Source: Kordiimonadaceae bacterium
Lineage (GTDB): Bacteria; Pseudomonadota; Alphaproteobacteria; Sphingomonadales; Emcibacteraceae
Length of the DNA: 35,740 nt
Direction of reading: 5' to 3'
Assembly: GCA_018660225.1 (NCBI GenBank)
Contig: JABJKT010000136.1
Location: 1-35,740, forward strand
The position numbers and the translations under genes were made by a program. Position 1 is the stretch's first letter. Every line of letters begins with the position of its first letter. This document shows positions 17,812 through 26,055 of the stretch, piece by piece. The notes beneath the pieces were generated by a model. The model had not been told where the DNA came from. It searched no databases and saw only the letters and a list, made by a program, of their open reading frames with translations.

Positions 17812-18816
17812 ATGAATATCCTGGTTACAGGTGGTTGCGGATATATAGGCAGCCATACCGTCCTAGCATTACTTGAAGCAGGCCATAAAGTTACCATCAT
17901 TGATAACCTATGCAATTCATCACGCGAAGTACTGGAGCGGATAAAAAATATAACAGGCATCAATGAACTTACTTTTGTTGAAATGGATATTCGTGATGCT
18001 GACGGGCTTGAGATCGTCTTCAATCATTATAAGTTTGATGCCGTGATGCATTTTGCCGGTTTAAAATCCGTTGGTGAAAGCACAAAAAAACCACTTGAAT
18101 ATTATGATAACAATGTTGGCGGCACGGCTATTCTTTTAAATGTTATGAAGCATGCCAATGTTAAAACTTTGGTATTCAGCTCTTCAGCCACCGTATACGG
18201 CGATCCGATAAGCGTTCCAATATCTGAAACAGCGCCCACCGGCGGCACGACAAACCCTTACGGCACAACGAAACTAATGATCGAACAAATGCTTAGTGAT
18301 TTATACGCCTCCGATCAAAGCTGGAATATAGCCCGTCTTCGTTATTTCAATCCCGTTGGCGCCCACGAAAGCGGCTTGATCGGTGAAGATCCGGGCGGTA
18401 TTCCAAATAATCTAATGCCCTATATCACGCAGGTCGCCTCAGGGAAACTTGATGAGCTATCCGTTTATGGTGACGATTATGACACAGCGGACGGTTCTGG
18501 CGTGCGCGATTATATCCATGTTGTTGATCTGGCGGCGGGACATTTAAAAGCGCTTGATAAGCTTGAAGGACTTGCCACCTATAACCTAGGCACCGGCAAA
18601 GGCTATAGTGTCCTTGACGTCATAAAAGCATTCGAAGACGTAAACGATATTAAAATATCTTATAAAATAGCCCCAAGACGCGAAGGTGACATTGCAAGCT
18701 GTTATGCGGATCCGACACTCGCCGAAAGTGAACTTGGCTGGAAAGCAAACAAAGATATAAATCAGATGGTCCGCGATGCTTGGAACTGGCAATCAAAAAA
18801 CCCTACCGGGTATTAA
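17812..18816 (+). CDS. galE: UDP-glucose 4-epimerase
   Basis: NAD-dependent short-chain dehydrogenase/reductase that interconverts UDP-glucose and UDP-galactose. Motifs are the Rossmann GGCGYIGSHT near the N-terminus, FAGLKSVGES, FSSSATVYGDP, the catalytic Tyr/Lys in NPYGTTKLMIE, and RYFNPVGAHESGLIGEDP. Length is 334 aa, typical. The frame can be extended to a TTG at 17800, but the ATG at 17812 has GGAAA just upstream. It stands alone, divergent from the DsbD-like gene and convergent with the NDUFA9-like gene (8-nt gap). Confidence 0.95.
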   Translation: MNILVTGGCGYIGSHTVLALLEAGHKVTIIDNLCNSSREVLERIKNITGINELTFVEMDIRDADGLEIVFNHYKFDAVMHFAGLKSVGESTKKPLEYYDNNVGGTAILLNVMKHANVKTLVFSSSATVYGDPISVPISETAPTGGTTNPYGTTKLMIEQMLSDLYASDQSWNIARLRYFNPVGAHESGLIGEDPGGIPNNLMPYITQVASGKLDELSVYGDDYDTADGSGVRDYIHVVDLAAGHLKALDKLEGLATYNLGTGKGYSVLDVIKAFEDVNDIKISYKIAPRREGDIASCYADPTLAESELGWKANKDINQMVRDAWNWQSKNPTGY

Positions 18817-18824
18817 AGCGGATA

Positions 18825-19751
18825 TTAAGTTGCCGTCCTGAACTGCCCGCTCGGTTTATAATGCATCAGATAATTTGGAATGATCGCCTCTACCGGTGTG
18901 CCTGTTACACCAAGCGAAGCTAGATCATTGCCGCTGGCAACATTATCCTGCTCAAGTAAGCGCACTTGATCAATAGTTACCATAGGGTTTGGCAACATTC
19001 CAAGGAAAAATGCTTTATAATAAGCAAGCCACGTCGGAACAGGGATAAGCGGAACATTCTGTTCAGTCGCTTTATTGACCAGTTCCATAAGTTCACGCAT
19101 GCTATAAACGGTTGGCCCGCCAATTTCGTAAGTTTTTCCTTCATTACCCAGTGAATTTACAATAGCACTGGCCACATCACCGACATAAACCGGCTGCATT
19201 TTACTATCACCGCAAATAACAGGTAGAATTTGAAACATTTTGGCAAGCGCCGCAAACTTGTTAAAGAACAGATCGTCCGGTCCAAAAATTACACTGGGGC
19301 GAATAATGGTCGCGCCTGGGAAATTCTTACGGACAGCCGCCTCACCGGCCGCTTTTGATCTGGCATATTTCGATGTTGCCTCAGCGTCGGCACCAATAGC
19401 CGACAAATGAATAAGGCCTTTAACACCGGCAATGGCTGCCACTTCGGAGATTAGTGCCGCGCCCTGATGATGAACTTTATCAAATGTTTGCGAACCACTT
19501 TCATGAAGTATGCCAACCAGATTGATCACATAATCACTATCCATAATCGCCGCTTCAATGGAATTTCTATTTTTGATATTGGCCTGGGAAATCTGTATCT
19601 GACCAAGATCACCAAGCGGTTTTACAAACAGCGCATTATTAGGACGACGCACCGCCACACGAATGCGGTATCCGGCATGCGCCAGATGCTGCACCAATGT
19701 CTTACCAATAAATCCTGATCCGCCAAAAATAGTAACCAGTTCACCGCTCAT
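18825..19751 (-). CDS. Complex I NDUFA9-subunit-family NAD(P)-binding protein
   Basis: Atypical short-chain dehydrogenase-fold protein, 308 aa. It has the N-terminal nucleotide-binding GGSGFIGKTLVQHLAHAGY, then VAVRRPNNA, VINLVGILHESGSQTFD, IHLSAIGADAEATSKYARSK, IIRPSVIFGPDDLFFNKFA and PVYVGDVASAIV. This pattern matches the bacterial relatives of mitochondrial NDUFA9, an accessory complex I/quinone-binding protein. A ribosome-binding site GGGAG lies upstream of the ATG. It is usually encoded alone in alphaproteobacteria. Its precise biochemical role is not established. Confidence 0.88.
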   Translation of the reverse strand: MSGELVTIFGGSGFIGKTLVQHLAHAGYRIRVAVRRPNNALFVKPLGDLGQIQISQANIKNRNSIEAAIMDSDYVINLVGILHESGSQTFDKVHHQGAALISEVAAIAGVKGLIHLSAIGADAEATSKYARSKAAGEAAVRKNFPGATIIRPSVIFGPDDLFFNKFAALAKMFQILPVICGDSKMQPVYVGDVASAIVNSLGNEGKTYEIGGPTVYSMRELMELVNKATEQNVPLIPVPTWLAYYKAFFLGMLPNPMVTIDQVRLLEQDNVASGNDLASLGVTGTPVEAIIPNYLMHYKPSGQFRTAT

Positions 19752-19875
19752 ATTCCGTCTCCCATTAAAAAACTCTATGAAACAGTTTTATACGCTTTTA
19801 AGGCTCTTCGTCCAGAGGGTTTATTATATTTTTGTTAAAAATTTTTAACAGCAACCCTATTCAATCGTAATGGTA

Positions 19876-19905
19876 TTAGGAGAATGACCCTCGTCATTCT
19901 CCTAA
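19876..19905 (-). other. 13-bp stem-loop just past the BlaR1/DLH chimera
   Basis: TTAGGAGAATGAC (19876-19888) pairs perfectly with GTCATTCTCCTAA (19893-19905) around the 4-nt loop CCTC, starting 4 nt after the stop of the minus-strand ORF. No T-run follows in either direction. It is therefore a Rho-assisted terminator or transcript-end stabiliser at best. Confidence 0.5.
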
Positions 19906-19909
19906 CAGA

Positions 19910-20677
19910 TTAGCCTTTTAAATTCTCGCCGAAAAACGCGAGGGTTCGGTCCCAGGAAAGTTGTGCCATTTCTTCGTTAAAACGTCCCGTACTGTCATTA
20001 TGAAAACCGTGACGTGTGCCTGGATAAATATGCTTAGTGTAAGGAACATTGTTTGCTTTCATCACTTCTTCATAAGGGCCCCAAGACGTATTCACACGCT
20101 CGTCATCTTCAGCAAGCTGTCCCATAATAGGTCCCCTCACATTTCCGACAATATCCGTGCGGGCCGGTGTGCCGTAATATGGCACCGCCGCATCAATGAC
20201 ATCCGACTGCCAGTTATCATTTTCCGTCACAAATGGGTAGGCGCTACTCCGTAGCTTGGCCGCATTATAACCTGCTACCGCTAGCTTAAATAATGAAATT
20301 AAAGTGCCAATAAACCAAAGAATAATGAGTGACGTTTGAATTTTTTCCATTGTGATAAATGGTTTTTGAGCCTCTTGAGGTATAATAAGATTAGTACTAT
20401 TTTGTTCAAATTGTAAGGGAGCAACAAATTCTATTTGGCTGACTGAACGCTCACTTAATGCCAAATCTTGCTGCCATGTAAATCCTTCCCCGGGCAGAAA
20501 GGCCGCCATTGGCAGTATCGCCAGCGCGAGTAAGGTCGCGCTCCAGCTCCAGGATTTTTCCTCTGCGCTAGATCCCTGAATCACTTTCAAAATAATAAAG
20601 ACCACAGCAAATATAATTACACTTTGCCAGATATTATGACCGGCCAGTAATCCTAAATTAAAATCGGTATTAAACAT
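19910..20677 (-). CDS. Chimeric ORF: truncated BlaR1/M56 membrane domain fused to the C-terminus of a YghX-like dienelactone hydrolase
   Basis: The 255-residue product has two unrelated parts. Residues 1 to about 155 have three hydrophobic segments (about 15-32, 45-60, 115-135) like the N-terminus of BlaR1/M56 sensor proteases, but it stops before the HExxH zinc motif. Residues about 158-255 (AAVPYYGTPARTDIVG, MGQLAEDDERVN, HIYPGTRHGFHNDST, WDRTLAFFGENL) match the last third of YghX-type dienelactone hydrolases. The Asp and His region is kept, but the N-terminal part with the nucleophile is gone. The join lies near nucleotide 20206 and is in frame. The start ATG overlaps the end of blaI by 8 nt, as expected for the original blaI-blaR1 pair. 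Neither parental activity is likely to survive. Confidence 0.75.
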   Translation of the reverse strand: MFNTDFNLGLLAGHNIWQSVIIFAVVFIILKVIQGSSAEEKSWSWSATLLALAILPMAAFLPGEGFTWQQDLALSERSVSQIEFVAPLQFEQNSTNLIIPQEAQKPFITMEKIQTSLIILWFIGTLISLFKLAVAGYNAAKLRSSAYPFVTENDNWQSDVIDAAVPYYGTPARTDIVGNVRGPIMGQLAEDDERVNTSWGPYEEVMKANNVPYTKHIYPGTRHGFHNDSTGRFNEEMAQLSWDRTLAFFGENLKG

Positions 20678-21071
20678 TGTCGTTTTCCTCAAGTTTTATG
20701 GCCGTATCAATGGCCTGTTCCAATGCCGATATTTCACCTTCATCAATATCACTATCTTTTAGTAAATGTTGCGCCAGCGCCGATGTAGACCCACCGAAAG
20801 CACTTCCAATTAAATGCTTTAACGCCTGCGTTCTTGCCTGCGCCCGACTAAGCAGCGGACGGTATAAAAAGGCCCTACCCTCTTTACGTTGATCAACAAA
20901 ACCTTTGTCTTTCATTATCCCTAAAAATGTCTGGATTGTCGTATAGGCTTGCTTCTTTTGCGATGAAATCGCATCCACAACATTCTGAACACTAGCTTCG
21001 CCCTGCTTCCATAGAACTTCCATGATGCGGTTTTCCGCTTCAGTTAATATTGTTGACGGTTGTCTGGCCAT
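20670..21071 (-). CDS. BlaI/MecI/CopY-family transcriptional repressor
   Basis: Winged-helix repressor of 133 aa. It has the N-terminal family block LTEAENRIMEVLWKQGEASV, then AYTTIQTFLGIMKDKGFVDQ and RKEGRAFLYRPLLSR, and a C-terminal dimerisation helix. Such repressors are normally cleaved after signalling by a BlaR1 sensor protease encoded next door. Here the partner is reduced to a chimeric ORF lacking the protease, so repression may be permanent. Two direct repeats upstream are the likely operators. Confidence 0.9.
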   Translation of the reverse strand: MARQPSTILTEAENRIMEVLWKQGEASVQNVVDAISSQKKQAYTTIQTFLGIMKDKGFVDQRKEGRAFLYRPLLSRAQARTQALKHLIGSAFGGSTSALAQHLLKDSDIDEGEISALEQAIDTAIKLEENDNV

Positions 21072-21094
21072 AAAACGAATCCTTAATGTTTATA

Positions 21095-21158
21095 ATTACT
21101 AATTATTTAGGAGTTTAATTCAGAAGTCAAGCTTAATTACTAATTTTTTAGGAGTTAG
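21095..21158 (-). promoter_or_regulatory. blaI promoter with two BlaI-type direct repeats
   Basis: ATTACTAATTATTTAGGAGT (from 21095) and ATTACTAATTTTTTAGGAGT (from 21136) differ at one position over 20 nt and are 41 nt apart, about four helical turns. Each contains an imperfect dyad with ACTAA and AGT ends, reminiscent of BlaI boxes. On the minus strand a -35 TTGACT (21130-21125) sits between them, and the proximal copy covers the expected -10. This fits autoregulation of blaI. The distal copy overlaps the stop codon region of the upstream cupin gene. Confidence 0.6.
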
Positions 21159-21700
21159 TTTACAGGACGGCTTAAATTAAGATAATTTTCATGAACATAT
21201 TGCCTAGGGTTTTTACCGTCCATATCCCACACATGACGCTTCGCCATCTCCAAATCACCAAAGTAAAAATGAATGGTTTGATTTGGCCGCTCACCAAGGT
21301 TTGAAATAGCATGGACCGCATTAACATCCAGGTCCACAACATTAGGCGCATCAAACGTCACTTGACTGCGCTCAACCACATCATCACCATCACGGTCATA
21401 AAATATATGCGTCTCTGCCCCGCCATAAATGGCTGACACGGCGATCATACCGTGTTCATGCGGCGGATATAAAATTTGCGGTGTCGTGGCAATATAATAA
21501 GCGGTGACATGATCATCCAAATAAAGCAGAACTTCATCACAGTCAAAATCCGGCATATCGGAAATAATAGCTGCCGGATTTGCGACGGCTTCTTTTAAAT
21601 GATCGACGGCAGCATCTATACTATTTTCAACATATAGTCTACGAACCGTTTCGATTAAATCTTTAACGGCGTCACCTACTTCAACTTCATAATCATTCAT
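21155..21700 (-). CDS. Small cupin / cysteine-dioxygenase-like metal-binding protein
   Basis: A 181-residue protein with a double-stranded beta-helix pattern. PPHEHGMIAVSAIYGGAETH supplies a His-x-His metal motif, and AVHAISNLGERPNQTIHFYFG supplies a second-motif His, as in predicted cysteine-dioxygenase-superfamily enzymes. The N-terminal about 60 residues are helical. The actual substrate is unknown. It is the last gene of the long glycoside operon, 9 nt after the crotonase-fold gene, with AGGGGCC as ribosome-binding site. Its position suggests that it acts on a product of that operon, but this is inference. Confidence 0.65.
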   Translation of the reverse strand: MNDYEVEVGDAVKDLIETVRRLYVENSIDAAVDHLKEAVANPAAIISDMPDFDCDEVLLYLDDHVTAYYIATTPQILYPPHEHGMIAVSAIYGGAETHIFYDRDGDDVVERSQVTFDAPNVVDLDVNAVHAISNLGERPNQTIHFYFGDLEMAKRHVWDMDGKNPRQYVHENYLNLSRPVN

Positions 21701-21709
21701 GAATGGCCC

Positions 21710-22498
21710 CTATTTTTTCTTGATACTTTTGATGGTCTCGTTACGGTATTTGGTTGCCTCTTCATCTTTAGCGCAAAGAATTAAATCTTCCGTATCCGCA
21801 TAACCCGTCGCAGGATTAAGGGCGTTTGCTGCAACATTAACGCCGCGTTTGATAAGCTGCACAGGCAGACGCGGGAACGCCGCTATTTCTTCCGCCATCT
21901 CAAGTGCTTTATCCATCGACTTGCCATTTTCCGTAACATAATCAGCCAGTCCCCACTTCTTACATTCTTCGGCTTTATGTTGATAACAGAATATTGACAT
22001 TAGCTTTGCTTTAGCAGGTCCCACAAGGCGTGTTAAACGCGGAAGTGAGCCCATTCCGAAATTAAGACCTACTTTTACTTCAGGAACATAAGCATAAGAG
22101 CCTTCTGCCATCACCCGAAAGTCACAGGCCATTGCAACGGCAAGCCCGCCGCCAACAACACCGCCTTCGATAGCCGCGATAGTTGGCTGATTGACAGCTT
22201 CCCACGCAACACAGACATTGGCCGCTTTAGCACCCATAACCCGCGTTTTATTAGTGTCATTTTCATTTTGTATAGCTTGCAGAACTGAAAAGTCTGCCCC
22301 ACTACAAAAATAACCGCCTTCGCCTGTTAAAATGACGGCACGGATATCACTATCCATGCTTATTTTCTCGGCCGCCTCTTTTAAACCGTCCATTACTTCT
22401 GCTGTAAGTGAATTATAATTCTCAGGCCTGTTTATGCTGACAACCGCTATATGAGGATTAGTTTCTGAATGACTTATTTTCACCACTTGGTTTACCAT
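21710..22498 (-). CDS. Enoyl-CoA hydratase/isomerase (crotonase-fold) family protein
   Basis: A 262-residue crotonase-superfamily protein. Visible motifs are INRPENYNSLTAEVMDGLKE, the oxyanion-hole block GGYFCSGADFS, IAAIEGGVVGGGLAVAMACD and AYVPEVKVGLNFGMGSLPRL. The first catalytic Glu (VPE) is present. Aligning TRLVGPAKAKLMSI to the classical hydratase puts Leu where the second Glu (E164 in rat crotonase) should be, so simple hydratase chemistry is doubtful. The frame extends upstream to 22576 over the previous gene, but ATG 22498 has AGGTGAG in front and starts the domain. The 11-nt spacing to the upstream gene indicates an operon. Confidence 0.85.
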   Translation of the reverse strand: MVNQVVKISHSETNPHIAVVSINRPENYNSLTAEVMDGLKEAAEKISMDSDIRAVILTGEGGYFCSGADFSVLQAIQNENDTNKTRVMGAKAANVCVAWEAVNQPTIAAIEGGVVGGGLAVAMACDFRVMAEGSYAYVPEVKVGLNFGMGSLPRLTRLVGPAKAKLMSIFCYQHKAEECKKWGLADYVTENGKSMDKALEMAEEIAAFPRLPVQLIKRGVNVAANALNPATGYADTEDLILCAKDEEATKYRNETIKSIKKK

Positions 22499-22509
22499 AA
22501 TTTTCTCAC

Positions 22510-23469
22510 CTAAAAGTCCACTTCCTGGGCAAGCCCTTGTTCGATGGCTATATCTAATACTGCCGTTGCCACACATAAATCCTGTAAGGCAATGCCTGAG
22601 CTGTCAAATATTGTTATCTGATCATCATCTGTTCGCCCGTCATGTTCACCCACTAAAACGGCCCCAATAGCCGTAATATCAAGATCTGGATTTTCACCGT
22701 AAGCCGCTTCAAATTCACCATTTACCCTTGATTGGGGCGGGTAATCAGCAAAAAGACTGGACTTTAACACAAGTTCCACCGGAAGTTCCCTCTTACCCGG
22801 CTGATCCGCACCCATGGCAGAAATATGAGTGCCCGGCTTTATCCACGCCGCGTCAAAAAGCGCCTCACGCGCCCCTGTTACTGTAACAAGTATATCCGCT
22901 TGGCGACACACAGTCTCAGAATCCGCATATTCCGCAAAAATCCCACTAGAGGCGAGTTCCATCATCGCTTTTGAAACGGTTTTTTCATTTCGGCTATGAA
23001 TAAGAACTTTCTTAATATGGCGAATAGCGCATATTGCTTTAATTTCAAAAATCGCCTGATGTCCTGCACCAAGAACACCAAGTGTGCTTGCGTCATTTCG
23101 GGCAAGGCTGTTTGATGCCACCGCATTGGCCGCCGCGGTTCTAAGGCCATTAAGGTACCCCGCATTAAGTACCGCTCTTGCAAAGCCGGTTCCTTCATCA
23201 AGAAGGATCGTCGTTGTACCGTGATTAGGGATACCTTTTAAATGATTTCCGGCCCAATATGATCCGGTTTTAAGACCACTAATTCTGAGGTCTGTAAGAT
23301 TTCCAGATTTTACCGAAAAAGTATTCCCTTCATCACAGCCCCGGCCGTGAACCACAGGAAAAATATTACCTTTTTGCTGATAAGCAGCGATAAAAGCCTG
23401 TTCAACAGCATCAAAAGCAATTTTCTGATTAGCAATTTTTTTAATATTTTCTTCGGATAAAATATGCAT
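22510..23469 (-). CDS. Ornithine cyclodeaminase / mu-crystallin family protein
   Basis: A 319-residue NAD(P)-dependent protein of the OCD/mu-crystallin family (ornithine cyclodeaminase, alanine dehydrogenase, ketimine reductases). It has VVHGRGCDEGNTFSVKSG at the N-terminus, the nucleotide-binding STLGVLGAGHQAIFEIKAIC followed by HSRNEKT, and GTHISAMGADQPGKRELPV. The substrate cannot be decided. It overlaps the stop of the upstream TIM-barrel gene by one base (TAATG), so it is translated with the glycoside operon. Confidence 0.85.
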   Translation of the reverse strand: MHILSEENIKKIANQKIAFDAVEQAFIAAYQQKGNIFPVVHGRGCDEGNTFSVKSGNLTDLRISGLKTGSYWAGNHLKGIPNHGTTTILLDEGTGFARAVLNAGYLNGLRTAAANAVASNSLARNDASTLGVLGAGHQAIFEIKAICAIRHIKKVLIHSRNEKTVSKAMMELASSGIFAEYADSETVCRQADILVTVTGAREALFDAAWIKPGTHISAMGADQPGKRELPVELVLKSSLFADYPPQSRVNGEFEAAYGENPDLDITAIGAVLVGEHDGRTDDDQITIFDSSGIALQDLCVATAVLDIAIEQGLAQEVDF

Positions 23470-24314
23470 TAGCTGATTTTAAATTCTTTCATTGTTTCCA
23501 ACCCATAGCGGATAGTCTCTAGCGGGTTTTCTGGTTCATCATGCTCGACGAAGAAATGCTCAAAACCAGCCTGCTTAATGCGGCTTAAATTTCTTTCAAA
23601 ATCAATATTTCCTTTTCCCACATCAGCAAACCAGCCATTATCATCAATATCTTTTAAATGACACATGGGGAAACGGCCAGGATAGCGATCATACCAATCA
23701 AAGGGGTCCTGCTTAGCGACAGCCATCCAGTAAAAATCCATTTCAATCTTCATTAATTCAGGATCAGTTTGCTCAAAAACCAGCTCGGCAGGCTTAATGC
23801 CATCAAGCTCGATAAATTCAAAATCATGATGATGATAACCGAACTGAATACCGGCATCCTTACACATATGTGAAGCAACATTAAGCTTTTCCACCAAAGG
23901 CTTATACTGTTCTATCCTCACCCTGTCTTCCGGCGGAACCCACCCCATAATCATATATTTCTGACCAATAGTATGGGCATCTTCAATATAGGTCTTGAAT
24001 GTTTCGACTTCCAGTTGGATCGGGTCGACATGACGGGAAACGCAGTTGAGGCCATTTTGATCAAGAGCCGCTTTAAAATCTTTTGCATTGCCACCTAAAT
24101 TAAGAATTCCCTCCACTTCCTTAAAGCCAATTTCGGCCACTTGTGCCAAAGTACGCTGCATATTTTCTGCTAGCAGATGCCTGATAGTATATAGCTGAAC
24201 ACCATAGTTTGATATTTTACCAGTTGCGCCATGAGCGCTCATTAATCCGGGCATTCCCAAAAGTGATGCAAGACTAAGGCCCGCCGTTGATTTTATAAAT
24301 TTGCGTCTGTTCAT
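23469..24314 (-). CDS. Tat-exported sugar phosphate isomerase/epimerase-like TIM barrel (copy 1)
   Basis: A 281-residue xylose-isomerase-like TIM barrel with a twin-arginine signal (NRRKFIKSTAG, followed by a hydrophobic stretch to about residue 30), hence periplasmic. Expected metal ligands are visible: Glu in FKEVEG, GYHHHDFEF, Asp in KIEMDFYWM, His in FPMCHLKD, and Glu in FFVEHDEPEN. Members of this fold in comparable clusters act on 3-keto-glycosides as lyases or epimerases; that is inferred from context and not shown by residues. It is closely related to copy 2 at 26056-26895 and lies 10 nt after the GMC gene. Confidence 0.85.
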   Translation of the reverse strand: MNRRKFIKSTAGLSLASLLGMPGLMSAHGATGKISNYGVQLYTIRHLLAENMQRTLAQVAEIGFKEVEGILNLGGNAKDFKAALDQNGLNCVSRHVDPIQLEVETFKTYIEDAHTIGQKYMIMGWVPPEDRVRIEQYKPLVEKLNVASHMCKDAGIQFGYHHHDFEFIELDGIKPAELVFEQTDPELMKIEMDFYWMAVAKQDPFDWYDRYPGRFPMCHLKDIDDNGWFADVGKGNIDFERNLSRIKQAGFEHFFVEHDEPENPLETIRYGLETMKEFKIS

Positions 24315-24324
24315 TATGATCCTC

Positions 24325-26019
24325 TTAAAGGTTATTTGCTTTCATCTGCGTCACGGCATAATCCACCGCCCGCGCCGTTAACGCCATATAAGTAAGCGAC
24401 GGGTTCTGGCAGGCTGATGACGTCATTGATGATCCATCGGTGATAAAGACATTATCCACATCATGGCACTGGTTATGAGAATTGAGTACGGATGTCTTGG
24501 GATCCCGTCCCATTCGCGCCGTGCCCATTTCATGAATACCAAGGCCTGGATATGTATCCTCATCCAGATACCCTTTTACATTTTTAAGCCCCAGATCTTC
24601 TAACATCTTCACCGATACACCAACGATCTCACGGCGCATGGTCCAATCATTTTCACCGTATGCACAATCAATATGAAGCTCAGGAATACCCCATTGGTCA
24701 ATTTTAGTTTTATGAAGTGAAACATGATTTTTATAATCTGGCAGCATCTCGCCAAAACCATCAATACTAAATGTCCATGGACCCGGTTTATTAAAGCTTT
24801 CCTTAAAATCAGCGCCGAAGCCTTTATCATCTAGTTTGTCTTTCCAGCCACGGCGCTGCGCACTACCCTGAAAGCCGAAACCACGATAATAATTTTCTTC
24901 TTGAGCGCGCAAATTTTGAAAGCGCGGAATATAAATCCCGGTGGCACGGCGCCCTACATAATATTTATCATCGTGACCCGGAAATTCGCCGCTCGCTCCC
25001 TGATTATAAAGATGATCCATTAAATAATGACCAAGCGCGCCACTGTTATTTGCAAAGCCATTTTGGAAAGTCTCACTTGTGGAATTAAGCAGTATTTGTG
25101 TAGACCCGAGCGTTGATGCGCACATGAAGATCACTCGCGCGCTGTATATTTTTGTCTCTTTGGTTTTTGAATCTATGACGCGCACACCGGTCGCCTTCTT
25201 TGTTTCCGGGTCATATACCAGACTATGAACTATGCTATCTGTGACGACCGTTAAATTGCCAGCATTTCTTGCGGCGGGAAGTGTCGCCGACTGACTTGAA
25301 AAATAGGCCCCAAATGAACACCCTCTCTGGCATTGATTTCGGTTTTGGCATGTACCGCGACCAAGAGCGAGCTGCTCTTCAGTCGGTTCAGTCAGATGCG
25401 CCGCACGCCCGATAATTAACCTTCGGTCTTCGTAAAGTTCTTCCATACGTACTTTGATGTCTTTTTCAACACAATTAAACTCCATCGGCGGTTGAAATTT
25501 CCCGTCAGGAAGTTGCGATAACCCATCATTATTACCTGTAATCCCGGCGAACAATTCAACATGATCGTACCACTTTTTCATATCTTTATAGCGGATTGGC
25601 CAATCAACGCCGTGGCCGTCTTTTTTATTGGCTTCAAAATCAAGATCTCCAAGGCGGTAACTCTGACGGTGCCAGGTCAGCGAACGCCCGCCCAGATGAT
25701 ATCCCCTGATCCAGCTAAAGGGTTTTCCCTCTTCGTGTGAATATGGGTGATCTTTATCATTAACAAAGAAGTGCTTGGTGCTATCGAGAAAAGCATAACA
25801 AAGCTTTTGAACTTCATGTTCACTATCTGCGGTTTTCCTGTCGACTTTATCGCGGAATTTCATTTCCCACGGGCCTAGCCCCTCACCAACATAATCTTCC
25901 TGATGTTCAACATGGTGACCGCGCTCAATCACTAAGGTTTTCATTCCTTTTTCAGAAAATTCCTTAGCGGCCCAACCGCCTGAAATGCCTGAACCGACTA
26001 CTATTGCATCAAAATCCAT
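24325..26019 (-). CDS. GMC-family FAD oxidoreductase with 3Fe-4S-type cysteine motif
   Basis: A 564-residue flavoprotein oxidising a sugar or alcohol hydroxyl. It has the N-terminal FAD motif GSGISGGWAAKEF (residues 9-21), then RGYHLGGRSLTWHRQS, the C-terminal GIHEMGTARMG with catalytic His496, and Asn539 in CQNPSLTYMA. Cys224, Cys230 and Cys234 form C-x5-C-x3-C, the spacing reported for the 3Fe-4S cluster of bacterial FAD glucose dehydrogenase. It has no signal peptide, so export by hitchhiking on the Tat-bearing subunit-3-like protein (27041-27577) is likely. Related enzymes include glucose 3-dehydrogenases; C3 oxidation here is inferred from context. A second GMC gene in this operon has been deleted. 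Confidence 0.9.
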   Translation of the reverse strand: MDFDAIVVGSGISGGWAAKEFSEKGMKTLVIERGHHVEHQEDYVGEGLGPWEMKFRDKVDRKTADSEHEVQKLCYAFLDSTKHFFVNDKDHPYSHEEGKPFSWIRGYHLGGRSLTWHRQSYRLGDLDFEANKKDGHGVDWPIRYKDMKKWYDHVELFAGITGNNDGLSQLPDGKFQPPMEFNCVEKDIKVRMEELYEDRRLIIGRAAHLTEPTEEQLALGRGTCQNRNQCQRGCSFGAYFSSQSATLPAARNAGNLTVVTDSIVHSLVYDPETKKATGVRVIDSKTKETKIYSARVIFMCASTLGSTQILLNSTSETFQNGFANNSGALGHYLMDHLYNQGASGEFPGHDDKYYVGRRATGIYIPRFQNLRAQEENYYRGFGFQGSAQRRGWKDKLDDKGFGADFKESFNKPGPWTFSIDGFGEMLPDYKNHVSLHKTKIDQWGIPELHIDCAYGENDWTMRREIVGVSVKMLEDLGLKNVKGYLDEDTYPGLGIHEMGTARMGRDPKTSVLNSHNQCHDVDNVFITDGSSMTSSACQNPSLTYMALTARAVDYAVTQMKANNL

Positions 26020-26055
26020 TATTTGACCTATCTTTATTTTATTCAGTTTTTAAAT

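Noticed and set aside
19876-19905. Stem-loop considered as a Rho-independent terminator
   Set aside because: Perfect stem but no T-run on either side, so it is listed only as a stem-loop.
22499-22576. Upstream extension of the crotonase-fold gene
   Set aside because: The extension overlaps the end of the OCD-like gene, carries no family similarity, and a good ribosome-binding site precedes the ATG at 22498.
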